A stretch of 36,444 bases of DNA from Welwitschia mirabilis (lineage: Eukaryota; Gnetophyta; Gnetopsida; Welwitschiales). This document shows positions 10,238 through 19,430 of this stretch, piece after piece. Below the pieces are notes generated by a model that saw only the letters and a list, made by a program, of their open reading frames with translations, searched no databases and was not told where the DNA came from. The DNA lies in contig JBOZIK010000001.1 of assembly GCA_051453625.1 (NCBI GenBank), positions 10,828,657 to 10,865,100 of the forward strand, read 5' to 3'. Within the stretch, counting starts at the first letter, position 1. Every line of letters starts with the position of its first letter. Position numbers and translations under genes: made by a program.

Positions 10238-12530
10238 AACTTTGAGAACCCATGCTTATTTTGTAGTGATATACATAATATTATATTTTTCTCCATTATA
10301 CATTAGATCCATCTTATTAGTGGTAAAGTTTTATCCTCAAAAATCTTGTTTAGGCTGGTACTCCTTCATGGTAATCATAAGGCTCATGGTAAGTCCTTTT
10401 GTGAACTGATTTGATTTTTATTTATACATTAATTTTGATTAGTAATGTTTAATTAAGATTTACTATAGATAATTATTTTATCTACTATATTCATTATTTT
10501 AGTGATTCAAGATATTGCATAACTAGTTGTAAAATTTTTTCTATGTTTTTATAATGAAAGTTAAATTTTTATAATAAAGGCATAGCTTAAGTACACCAAA
10601 GCTCATTAATTATTAGGTATACATTATAAAAATTTTCCTGTAACTCTAAGCTTATGTTATGATTGTAAAAATTTAAAAAACAGTAATTTTTATAATGTAT
10701 AATAATTTTTAAGAAACTTAGTTATTAAAATATATTGGGAAATAAATCCAAAAAACTAATAAGTTATTAATTTACATTTCTATAACTAACTGTTAAACTA
10801 TTTAGAACGTTGAGCATTCTAAGTTGTATAGAATTAAATAGTATTTATAAAAAATCTTGAATAATTTAAAAACTCAAAGTATTTTGAAAGTGATGATTAT
10901 TTTAGTGTAATGCAGTAAGACTATAATTTTAGAAAATTTTGCAGTTTTTTAATCTTAAATCATGACCTTACAAATAACACTTTTATAACTCTAAGATAGC
11001 TTAAGTTGGTTTCAAAGGATCGTATTATGAGTCTAGTTTATGAAAAGCTACTATAATTTATTTTTTACATCATATTTAATTAATTATTAATTTTTGATTA
11101 TGATGTCTCCTCAAAGCCCAAAAACTTAACTAATATCTTAAATTATAGAAAAATTATTAAATAAAATTATAGATATAATTCAAGTATATAAAATAAGTTA
11201 TTATTAGTATCCTTAAGTTAGATTACTTAGGAATAATGTTTTTAGGAGAAATACCTCTCTTGCTTTTTTCTTTTATCTTATGTTGAATATGCATGCTTAT
11301 AGGGTTTTTACATTAATAGTTTAAGTAACATGGATAGTCCTTGATTCGTCATTTATTTTTTTAACTCATGATATGATCATATGAGTTTGGGATAAATAAT
11401 GATGTTTTAATAACCATGCTTGAGCTATAATTTCTTTTGTTTATATTCATCGTAAGTAATCATAGAGATTGTCATATGAGTATAGAAGAATGCTTCTAGG
11501 ATTAGCATAGCTCCAAGGATGAATTAGTTATTTAAGTACATTATTAAAATATGATTTGATACATTTTGAATATTTTTATTTAGTTTTTTATTAGTATAAT
11601 ATTAAATACAAAGATGTTCTAATATGCTTGTTTTCTCTTTTGTATGATTATTTCTATAAAATGAACTCAATGATGATTAAAATTATTATAACTAGGTAAA
11701 TAATTTATTAAATATCCACCTTATTTAGAATTATATGCATGCATTTATGTGGTGTATTCATTGAACAAGACTAAATCAAGATAATCCTATTAATCATCAT
11801 CCCATACTTGGATTTCATTACCTAGTTGAGGTGCATTGCTTTTAATTTTTTATAATACCCTTTTGGAAGTGGATTTGATCACCACTCTCCTATCCTTACC
11901 ATATATGAACTTATTTTGAATTAATATCTTGAGTACTTCACATTAACAAATCATTTTACACCATTCAGAGATGTTTCAAAGAAATAAGGGTCATTTATAA
12001 GTATGCATCCACCTCATGTACTACCTCTTACTTATATTAGGGGTAAAACTAGGTGAAGTATAAGACTAGAAATGTTTATATAGATTAGAATTTGAAATCG
12101 AACCAACTCATGTCTGAAGGATGATCAAATATGGAGTTGGAATATCATTAATGCTAGTCACAACCTCTTGTTATATTAGTTAAGTATTATTCTCAAACTT
12201 ACCTATGTATGTTTTGTAAAAATTTTACATCTCCTTAACTATTTATAAGATATCTATTTGACAAAAAACTTGGAAGAAATGTAGGGCACAAAATTATAAT
12301 ATCGCTATTATTTGTAAACCAAAATAACCTAAAATTAAAATTTAGGTAAATATATAATAATAATATGATTTATTTTTCTAAGAATATAAAAATGCTAATA
12401 AGGGAATGAGTAAAAATTTATCATAGGTTTCTTTGTATCTAGTAGTTAATAATATTAAAGAAAAAAGGAAGAGAAAAGAAAAGAAAAAAATAGTGCTTAA
12501 TTAGGATAAGAAAAGGCAGGTTATTAAAAT
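10238..12530 (+). other. A+T-rich DNA; presumed to include the 5' LTR end of the Tekay-like element
   Basis: No open frame or protein motif is visible. Because a primer-binding site starts at 12531, the sequence just upstream should be the end of a 5' LTR. I could not align it by eye with the 3' LTR start at 17200, so the LTR extent is undetermined. A purine-rich A/G stretch lies at about 12455-12490. Confidence 0.4.
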
Positions 12531-12542
12531 TGATATCAGAGC
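12531..12542 (+). other. Primer-binding site (tRNA-iMet)
   Basis: TGATATCAGAGC differs by one G-to-A change from TGGTATCAGAGC, the sequence complementary to the 3' end of plant initiator methionine tRNA. It lies 1.16 kb before gag, at the expected start of the internal domain. Minus-strand DNA synthesis would have been primed here. Confidence 0.8.
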
Positions 12543-13693
12543 TTTAAGTTAAATAATACCGATTTTAAGCACTTATAAATTATAAAATCATTAATAACTT
12601 TTCTTCTTAAATAATTATAAAGTTAGTTATAACCATAATAACCATTATTCCTAGTAGCTAAAAAGTTAATTATATGGCCAATAATCCTAAATCTTGAGGA
12701 AAATCAGTTATATCCTTTGTGATACTAGATTCCAAGATAACTCTAACTCCTAGATAGATATGAATTTAATTATATTTCTAGTAGTCATAAATTTAATTAT
12801 ACTTATAATATTCTTACTCTTGAAATTGATACCAAATCATATTCATGTTAATCTAATAATTATAGATATTACAATAATGATAATTCTAGCATCTTAATAG
12901 TCCTAGAAGTTGATTATATTTGGGATAGTTTTAAAGTATTCATAAGGTTAATTATAACACCAGCCCCTAGATAATCAATATGTTAATCATATTTATAATA
13001 ATTGTAAATTTCTAATTAAACCTAAAACGATGATGAATTTAAATCATTAAAGAATCTATTACCTTATAGCTATGATAATAATCACTTAGGAGAATTACAA
13101 TTATCTTAAGAGTTTAGGATAATGACCTTATATAATTCTTTAAGAGCTTAATCTTTTGTAAGAAATATAAATACATAAGAAAAATCCCGTATAATTAGAT
13201 ACCATTAGAAATAATTAGACCTTCAACTAATTTATTCATCCCAAAGCATATTGTTACATAATCTTAAAGTTAAACCTTATAGTCATAACTTATAAACCTA
13301 ATAAACCTTATCTATTTAAAATAATGAAAGGAGATAAAATTGATTATTCATAACTTATAAACCTAATAAACCTTATCTATTTAAAATAATAAAAGGAGAT
13401 AAAATTGATTATGTACTTTAAGTTATAAATGAGGATCAATCATCTCATAATGATGACCATTGCCTTTCTAAAATCATAAAAATATTTGTAAGTTTAACTT
13501 TTAATAATATTTATATTATTTCCAAATGTTATCTTATAAAAATTTCCACTTCTTTCAGATGCCTCATTATTATTAGTTAAACCTTGAGGCTAAGTCAGTT
13601 GCACCAACTAATCAACATCAAGAAAATTCACAAAAGAGTTAGTAATCTAATGTTAGAAAGTAATTCCTATTCAACTTTAATCCAAAAGCATTA
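12543..13693 (+). other. Untranslated leader of the Tekay-like element
   Basis: This is the stretch between the primer-binding site and the first recognisable gag codons. No coding signal is visible. It contains the 65-bp tandem duplication at 13284-13413. Confidence 0.5.
13284..13413 (+). repeat. Two-copy 65-bp tandem repeat
   Basis: The unit starting CATAACTTATAAACCTAATA occurs at 13284-13348 and again, directly adjoining, at 13349-13413. The copies differ by one G/A change (AATGAAAG versus AATAAAAG) and by the last base. This near identity contrasts with the heavy decay of everything around it. Confidence 0.95.
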
Positions 13694-14660
13694 ATGAATG
13701 TATTCATACAGTTCCTATTACAAACAATAAATCAAAGTCAAATATCACAAGTAAATAATGGTGTGAATCAACCTAAGAAAGTGGGTCTGAGAAATCTAAT
13801 TCAAGATTTTATTAAGATAAACCCAAGAGGTTCAGATCCATGTAAAGCAGAAGCATGGCTAAGTAATAATGAAAAGGTTATAGGTACCTTAGGATGTGAT
13901 GATATGAAAAGGCTTCTTTAGCTATTCATATGTTACAAGGAGAAGATAACGTAGGTGAAAAATAGAAATGACTAAGGAGATCTAAAACTTTCATGGAGGT
14001 AATTTGAGCACATCTTTAAGGAGAGGCAAATTATCAAGTTTCATATTTACAAGATGGTTATAGAATTCTAAAATTCAAGACAAGTTCATAATGAGATCAT
14101 AGCATCTCATAAGTGTAAATTTGTAGAATTATTAAGATATGTGTCACATGTGCATCTAGATGAAGAAGCTAAAGTATCCATGTTTCAACCTTTGAATCTA
14201 ATAGAGGTTGTAGAAAAGGCAAATATAGAAAAATAAAATTGGTAGAGATAATAAGAAATTAAAAAAAAAAATCTCCCTGAGGGCATATCCTTAAGGGAAA
14301 TTGATCACAAATATCTTATCAAAATAAGAATTATCACTTTAGCAAAAATGATATCAGTATCAGTAATAGTAGAAATAGAAATATTAATCAACCTAAGAAT
14401 ACTCTAGTCAAAAGAAACTAAAAATATTCCTAGAGATTAGCTTGCCCTCATGAGGTCGCGGCCCTTGATCCCGGCCATTGTAGCATGTGTGTGGCCCAGG
14501 GTATAAGGGGCATGATGACTTGACCTTAAAGCGATAAAAGTAAGCAACCTCATAGATCTAATTTCTAGAAAATTCCTAGTCAGTACTAGTAAAAAATCGG
14601 TATAATAATGGATATTAATGCTACATCTATAAAGGAAATCATAATGTGAAAGAGTGTCCA
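13694..14660 (+). pseudogene. gag remnant of the Tekay-like element
   Basis: The capsid region is recognisable: NPRGSDPCKAEAWLSNNEKV corresponds to the retrotransposon gag core (usually DPxxAExWL near EKIF). It continues as AIHMLQGEDN after a frame change at 13919-13921. A later piece (about 14108-14240, frame 2) reads VELLRYVSHVHLDEEAKVS, also gag core. At 14619-14657 (frame 3) a nucleic-acid-binding zinc knuckle is visible as C-Y-I-Y-KGNHNVKEC. Its second Cys reads Tyr, and one residue is missing from the Cx2Cx4Hx4C spacing. A plastid rRNA fragment interrupts the region between core and knuckle. Gag would form the virus-like particle; this copy cannot. Confidence 0.82.
14433..14524 (-). pseudogene. 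rrn16: Plastid 16S rRNA fragment (nuclear plastid DNA insert)
   Basis: About 90 bp aligns without gaps to the reverse complement of the plastid 16S rRNA region that carries the conserved string GTGCTACAATGGCCGGGA. Long exact runs remain, such as TCCCGGCCATTGTAGCA and ATAAGGGGCATGATGACTTG. Compared with the plastid sequence as I remember it there are roughly a dozen substitutions, many of them transitions. Plant mitochondrial 18S differs strongly here (it lacks CATGATGACTTGA and GGCCGGGA on the corresponding strand), so plastid is the better source. Homology stops abruptly after GACTTGAC. The piece sits inside gag of a Ty3 element, between the core and the zinc knuckle. Confidence 0.88.
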
Positions 14661-14831
14661 CAACATAATAGTGAGCCTCCTAGATAACAACTAGAAAATT
14701 CTTAAGAATAAAAAAACATTTCTTAATCAATGGAATGACTTTGATCAATAATAAATAATCAAGGGGTGCAATTTGATAGTTCTATCATATAAGGTAAGAA
14801 TTAACTTAATAATAAAAAAGTAATTATTTTA

Positions 14832-15095
14832 TTTAATTACGAAGCAAATCATTGCTTCATATGTCCTAGGATTATTATAAGAGAAAACTTATATTGTACT
14901 CTAATTGAGGTATGCATAAAGCTAGAAAATGGATTCATGTTCAAGGTTAATATGCAGGTCTAAAGTTGTACTTTATTCATAAGTGAGGCAGATTTTTAGA
15001 TACAACCAATTATTATCAACTTAAAAAAATATGACATCGTTTTCGGTATGAATTGGTTAATGTAGAACATAGAAGTGATAAATCATAAAAGCATT
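14832..15095 (+). pseudogene. Protease remnant of the Tekay-like element
   Basis: In frame 3, at 14832-14861, the pepsin-type active-site region reads FNYEANHCFI where the family has a DSGASHxFI-like motif, so the catalytic Asp-Ser-Gly is lost. About 55 codons later the conserved C-terminal half is clear: LKKYDIVFGMNWLM (family: YDVILGMDWLS), at about 15027-15068. The spacing between the two motifs is normal for the family. The protease would cut the polyprotein. The frame is shared with the CCHC knuckle upstream and RT downstream. Confidence 0.78.
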
Positions 15096-15270
15096 AAATA
15101 GAAATGATAAATAATGGTTAAAGACTAATCTTTCAAGGTCATTACAAACCTATAACAGAGAATATAATTAATGTAGAGCATATAAAAAGAAAAACTAAGA
15201 GGAGATCACTAGTTTATATGTTATAGCTAAAATTAATTATCTTAAAGTAAAGAATATACCAATAGTCCAA

Positions 15271-15900
15271 GAATATCTTGATGTATTTTTAATAGAATTA
15301 CTAGGAATGCCATTACTTTTGGAAGTTGAGTTTTTCATTGAATTGATCCTAGGAATCCAACAATTTCTAAGGCATTATATATAATGTCTCCTAAAAAAAA
15401 AATAAAAGAATTAAAACTTCAACTTGAATAACTCTTATAAAAAGGTTTTATTCATCCTAATGCATCATTATGGGGAGAACCTATATTATTTGTAAAGAAG
15501 AAGGATGGAACAATAAGATTATGTATTGATTATAGACAACTAAATAAGGCTACCATTAAGAACAAATATTTGCTATCAAGAATAGATGACATTTTTAATT
15601 ATATCAAAAAAAATAATATATTCTTAAAACTTAATTTAAAATTTAGATATCATTAAGTTCAAATTAAGAAATAAGATACTCATAAAACAACATTTAGAAC
15701 CTGTTATGAACATTACAAGTTTATTACTATGCCTTTTGGTTTAACTAATGCCATTGTAGTATTTATGAGTTCTATAAATTACATATTTTAATCACATGTT
15801 GATTTCTTTATCATAGTATTTATTGATGATATCCTCATTTATTCAAAGACTTATGAAAAGCATAATAAAGGCTTAATAATAGTATTACAAACTTTATAGA
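15271..15900 (+). pseudogene. Reverse transcriptase remnant of the Tekay-like element
   Basis: The domain opens with EYLDVF (15271) and ELLGMP. The best-preserved run, 15441-15656 in frame 3, is 71 codons without a stop. It contains [40 protein letters not shown] and [10 protein letters not shown]. The first catalytic Asp is lost: the family KIDLRSGYHQ reads [16 protein letters not shown] follows at 15732 and the catalytic FIDD at 15819-15830, which keeps both Asp residues. Stops and a small frame change interrupt the middle part. The order and spacing are those of an intact Ty3 RT. Confidence 0.9.
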
Positions 15901-16179
15901 ATTACTAATTATATGCTAAAATTAAGAAAAAGCTCTTTTTGAAAGGGATCCATTTAATGTTTAAGTCATGTAGTATTCAAGAAAGGTATTTCATTTTATC
16001 AAGATTACGTAATTATGAAATGGCCAACACCTATAAATGTTACTGAGGTTACAAGCTTTCTTAGTCTTACTATGTACTATCATTAATTCATCTTTAACTT
16101 TTCAAAGGTAACTTCCTCATTAACAATCCTTTTAAAGTAAAATAAGGACTTTTAATGAACAAAAAAATATCAGCAGTTA

Positions 16180-16592
16180 TTTGATTATCTTCGAGAATTC
16201 TTAACTGGTGCTCTAGTCTTAGTAATGACAGATGATTCAAAGATCTTTTTAGGTTATCTTGATGCATTGGAGAATGTCTTGAAGTACTTCTTAAATAGGA
16301 TAAAAGAGTAATAACTTATAGATTAAGATAATCTAAAACTCATAAGAGAAATTATGGTATTCTTGATCTTGAATTAGCTACCATAATTTTTACTTTAAAG
16401 TTGTAGATGCATTATCTCTATGGTGTAAATTTTCAAGTTTGGACAGATCATAAGAGTTTAAAATACATTTTTACTCAACCAAAATTAAACTTTATGCAAA
16501 GAAGATGGATGAAATTTATATGTGATTTTGATCTAGAGATTCTATATAATGAAGGTAAGGGAAATAAGACTACAGATGCTCTTTGTAAATAA
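16180..16592 (+). pseudogene. RNase H remnant of the Tekay-like element
   Basis: Frame 3 carries the RNase H domain. The first acidic motif is degraded (YLDALENVL where the family has YSDAS). RVITYRLR, KRNYGILDLELATIIFTLKL and YLYGVNFQVWTDHKSLKYIF follow, then QRRWMKFICDFDLEILYNEG and TDALCK, matching the family order to its end (usual ADALSRK). A TAG at 16404 replaces the Trp of the ALKIWRHYL motif. From 16407 to the stop at 16590 the frame is open. Confidence 0.9.
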
Positions 16593-16712
16593 GGCTATCT
16601 CACAGTAATTATATAAATTCAAAGATAAATTCCTATCATTATCTTAGAGGAATAAAAAAAGGATGAGAATTATAAAAAATTAAAAGATGAATTACAAAAA
16701 TTAATAGACTGA

Positions 16713-17060
16713 AATAATTTTAGTGTTAATTTAAATGGGATTATTAGATTCAAGGGAATATTTTTGATTCCTAATGTAGATAGAATTATATATGAGTTGT
16801 TGTTTGAATTTCATAATCCACCTATATCAGGTCATCTTAAAAGAACTAAAATGTATCAAAGCATGAAACAAAAATTTTGGTGGTTAAGGATGAAAAAAGA
16901 TATAGCATAATTTGTATCAAAGTGTCTTAATTATCAATACATTATAGCAGAACATAGAAATCTAGTAGGATTACTTTATCCTCATCATATTCTAGAATAA
17001 AATTATGATAAAGAGTTAGATTATGAACATGTATACATGAAAATATCTCAAATTATTTAT
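16713..17060 (+). pseudogene. Integrase N-terminal zinc domain, core missing
   Basis: From 16713 to 16910 frame 3 is open for 65 codons and contains LLFEFHNPPISGHLKRTKMY, QSMKQKFWWLRMKKDIA and, after one stop, FVSKCLNYQYIIAEHRNLVG. This is the HHCC zinc domain of Ty3 integrase. Both His and the first Cys remain; the last Cys reads Tyr (TGT to TAT). The next block, DYEHVYMKIS, corresponds to the start of the core (WEHISMDF), with the catalytic Asp changed to Lys. Nothing of the rest of the DDE core or the C-terminal chromodomain can be recognised before the polypurine tract at 17183, so more than 1 kb has been lost or is unreadable. Confidence 0.85.
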
Positions 17061-17182
17061 TAGGTTTTAAGAAATAAATATGGATGAGTGTTTTTTTTTT
17101 GTTTTATTAAACCTAATCCTAAAAACATGGAATTACATCCTTATCACTCTAAACAAATTGCTAATACATCATAACTAACTTG

Positions 17183-17197
17183 GAAAAAGAGGAGGAT
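17183..17197 (+). other. Polypurine tract of the Tekay-like element
   Basis: GAAAAAGAGGAGGAT precedes AA and then TGTAGTGG at 17200. GAGGAGGATAATGT is the usual junction between internal domain and 3' LTR in Tekay/Del elements. Confidence 0.7.
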
Positions 17198-17199
17198 AA

Positions 17200-17998
17200 T
17201 GTAGTGGAAGAGAACTATGTTGGATAAGGGGGAAAAATTATCTATTATAAGTATCAATGTGGACAAGTAGAATATAACATTAAAAGAAAAAAAAGACTCA
17301 ATTCATTATTGTAAGAAATATATTAATTCTTCCAAATTTATATGAAGTTTTAACCTAAACCTGAAAGATGAATTCTATAAGATCTCATACTTCCTTGCCA
17401 CAAAAGAATGAAATTTATTCTTAACACTCTAAACAATAACTCTATAATAAAAACTCCAGCTGTTGTATAGGACTAAAATATAAGAACAGATCTAGAAGAG
17501 ACGAATAAAATTTAAAATCTTGAGAGTACCTCTAAAAATAGTATGTACAATGATTTGTTGGAAATTATCACAAAATTCAAAAGTCTAGTTCCAAGCATTA
17601 TAAGCAACTCTAGATTAAAAGAAAACATACATGAAGAAGTCTGTAGCATTATAAAATGGAAATTTTAAAGAAGAAACTACTAAATACTATAAATAAGCAT
17701 TAAGAAATAAGACTTAATGAATTAAGCTCCTCAGAAAAAATACAAATCTTTGAAAATTTAAAACATTTTAAATATTTTTAATAATCCAGTTACACAAACT
17801 AGAATCTACTCAGATATTTCATGCTTTATTTAAATTCTCATAAATTTCTTCATTTTCATTAATGTCATATAGAAAATATTTTTACTCAAGGGAAAAATAC
17901 TTCTTCCATATATCCAAACTATATCTGATTATTCTTCTTTCAAACTATGATCCACCTTAAAGAATTCATCCAATTTCTTAATAAATTTAAAGAAAGTC
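17200..17998 (+). repeat. Start of the Tekay-like 3' LTR
   Basis: The sequence begins TGTAGTGGAAGAG right after the polypurine tract, as an LTR should. It contains no coding signal. It ends where the - strand Athila-like LTR begins, so it is probably cut by that insertion. I could not find its partner by eye upstream of 12531, so its extent is inferred from position only. Confidence 0.5.
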
Positions 17999-19430
17999 TT
18001 TTAGTAGAGCTTTACAATTATTATATTTTGTAATTATCAAGTTATGGCCTTGTAATCAAGAAATAGGTAGTAGTCTTACATATATAAAACTATAACTGTA
18101 TATTATAGCATAAATAATCCTAATTGTCATTTTTCTATAATGACTACAAGATAATTTTAGATCTTACAAAGGATTAAGTTTTTCTAGAAAAGGTTTAACT
18201 AAGGTATTTTTAGAGGGATTATAAAAGGTGGTTAAGAGTATTATTAGTGGAAAACTTATCCTCCTATGAAATAGGAATGATTATACATAACACAAATTAC
18301 TTAGAAATCCCAATCTAAGATCAAGATATTACATTAAGTACAATAGTTTTCATAGATAAGCAATAAATTGTTTACTATATATTTCAAATGAGATGAATGA
18401 AATTGGTTTAAAGGTAATTCACATTATACTAGAATATAGGAAACATTAAGATAGAATGAAAGATGTCATAAAAAATAATACATCAACCATTTAAATCATA
18501 ATAATATATTAAAATAAATAACTCTAAATGATAAGTACAAAAGAATATCTAAAATAGACTATGACATAACTAGTAATCATAATTATATTAATGATAGAAT
18601 ATAAAATAATATTGAATCACATATATATATTTATCAATGATAAAAACATTAAAGTAAATAGCAATTTAATATAGAAACAGATCTTATGTTTGGCAGAGAA
18701 GCCACCTCATGAAACAATCATCTCCTCTTATCTAAAGATGAAGAATGAACACTTAGAATCTCATAATAAGATAGGGCCACATCATAGCCATGGAAAAAGT
18801 GAGATCTAAAGGAATGTAATTTAGAAAAGAAAATAATCATGGAATGGAATAGGAATTAGATTCCTCAATCCTTTAGGGAAGCTTTCTTTATATAGCCAAG
18901 AGTAGGGTTGCTAATTATAATGATATTACTTAATACATCAAGATAAATAAAATCTAATCATGAAAAATTTTCTTAGGTCTTAGAATTAATCACATTAATT
19001 CTTATGCTTTTTACCTTAGTATTCTTAAGATCTCCTTTAGTTCTTTTATTGTTAGTTTGACTTTTGCCTTAGGTTATAAGCTAATTTTAGTAATATATTA
19101 TCTAGTTTGTAATCTAGATTATTTGGGATGTATTTATTTACATAATTTCAATAGCATCATGGATCTAGACAATACTAATCTACTCAGGAAGTTTAATTGA
19201 TCTAAAATTTTGGGTAGCTTAAGATGACCTATAAGTTAAAATTCAAGTGTTCATTCTTTTAAATAATAATTTATAAATTACAAATATTAAGCTTGAATAA
19301 TTGTAATTTAGTGATAAAAATGATATCTATCACCTCAAAACATATTATTTACTCTAGTTTAAGAAGGTAAGTACATGGAAATTCAAGTGTAAATAAAGCC
19401 TTGACTAATATTTTTTCAAGTCCCTTAGCA
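17999..19430 (-). repeat. 3' LTR of the Athila-like element (left copy)
   Basis: This copy aligns along most of its length with 27305-27903 and then with 32546-33360. Shared landmarks include GATCAAGATATTACATTAAG (18319 and 27630 regions), ATTGGTTTAAAG, the segment around AATCCTTTAGG/AATCCTTAAGC (about 18877 and 32840) and CCTATAAGTTA (about 19229 and 33169). Substitutions and small gaps are frequent, so the element is old. The end near 19430 is where similarity fades (CTTAGCA). Around 18581-18600 it preserves the uninterrupted form of the site where the right copy carries the 4.6-kb insertion. Confidence 0.82.

Larger units (their letters stand above)
12531..17998 (+). mobile_element. Ty3 retrotransposon, Tekay/Del-like chromovirus, decayed
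   Basis: In order on the + strand come PBS, untranslated leader, gag with a degraded CCHC knuckle, protease, RT, RNase H, the integrase zinc domain, polypurine tract and the start of a 3' LTR. Protein motifs ([40 protein letters not shown]) match plant chromoviruses of the Tekay/Del kind. From the CCHC knuckle to integrase almost everything stays in one frame (frame 3), so decay is mainly by point mutation. The integrase catalytic core is absent. The right boundary given is where the Athila-like LTR begins; the Tekay LTR may continue beyond that younger insertion. Confidence 0.85.

Noticed and set aside
14433-14524. Mitochondrial 18S rRNA as source of the rRNA fragment
   Set aside because: The plant mitochondrial sequence, as recalled, differs at CATGATGACTTGA and GGCCGGGA positions where this fragment agrees with plastid 16S.
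14437-14661. 74-codon open frame on the - strand
   Set aside because: It is antisense to the gag zinc knuckle and covers the plastid rRNA fragment; it is a by-product of that GC-rich insert.
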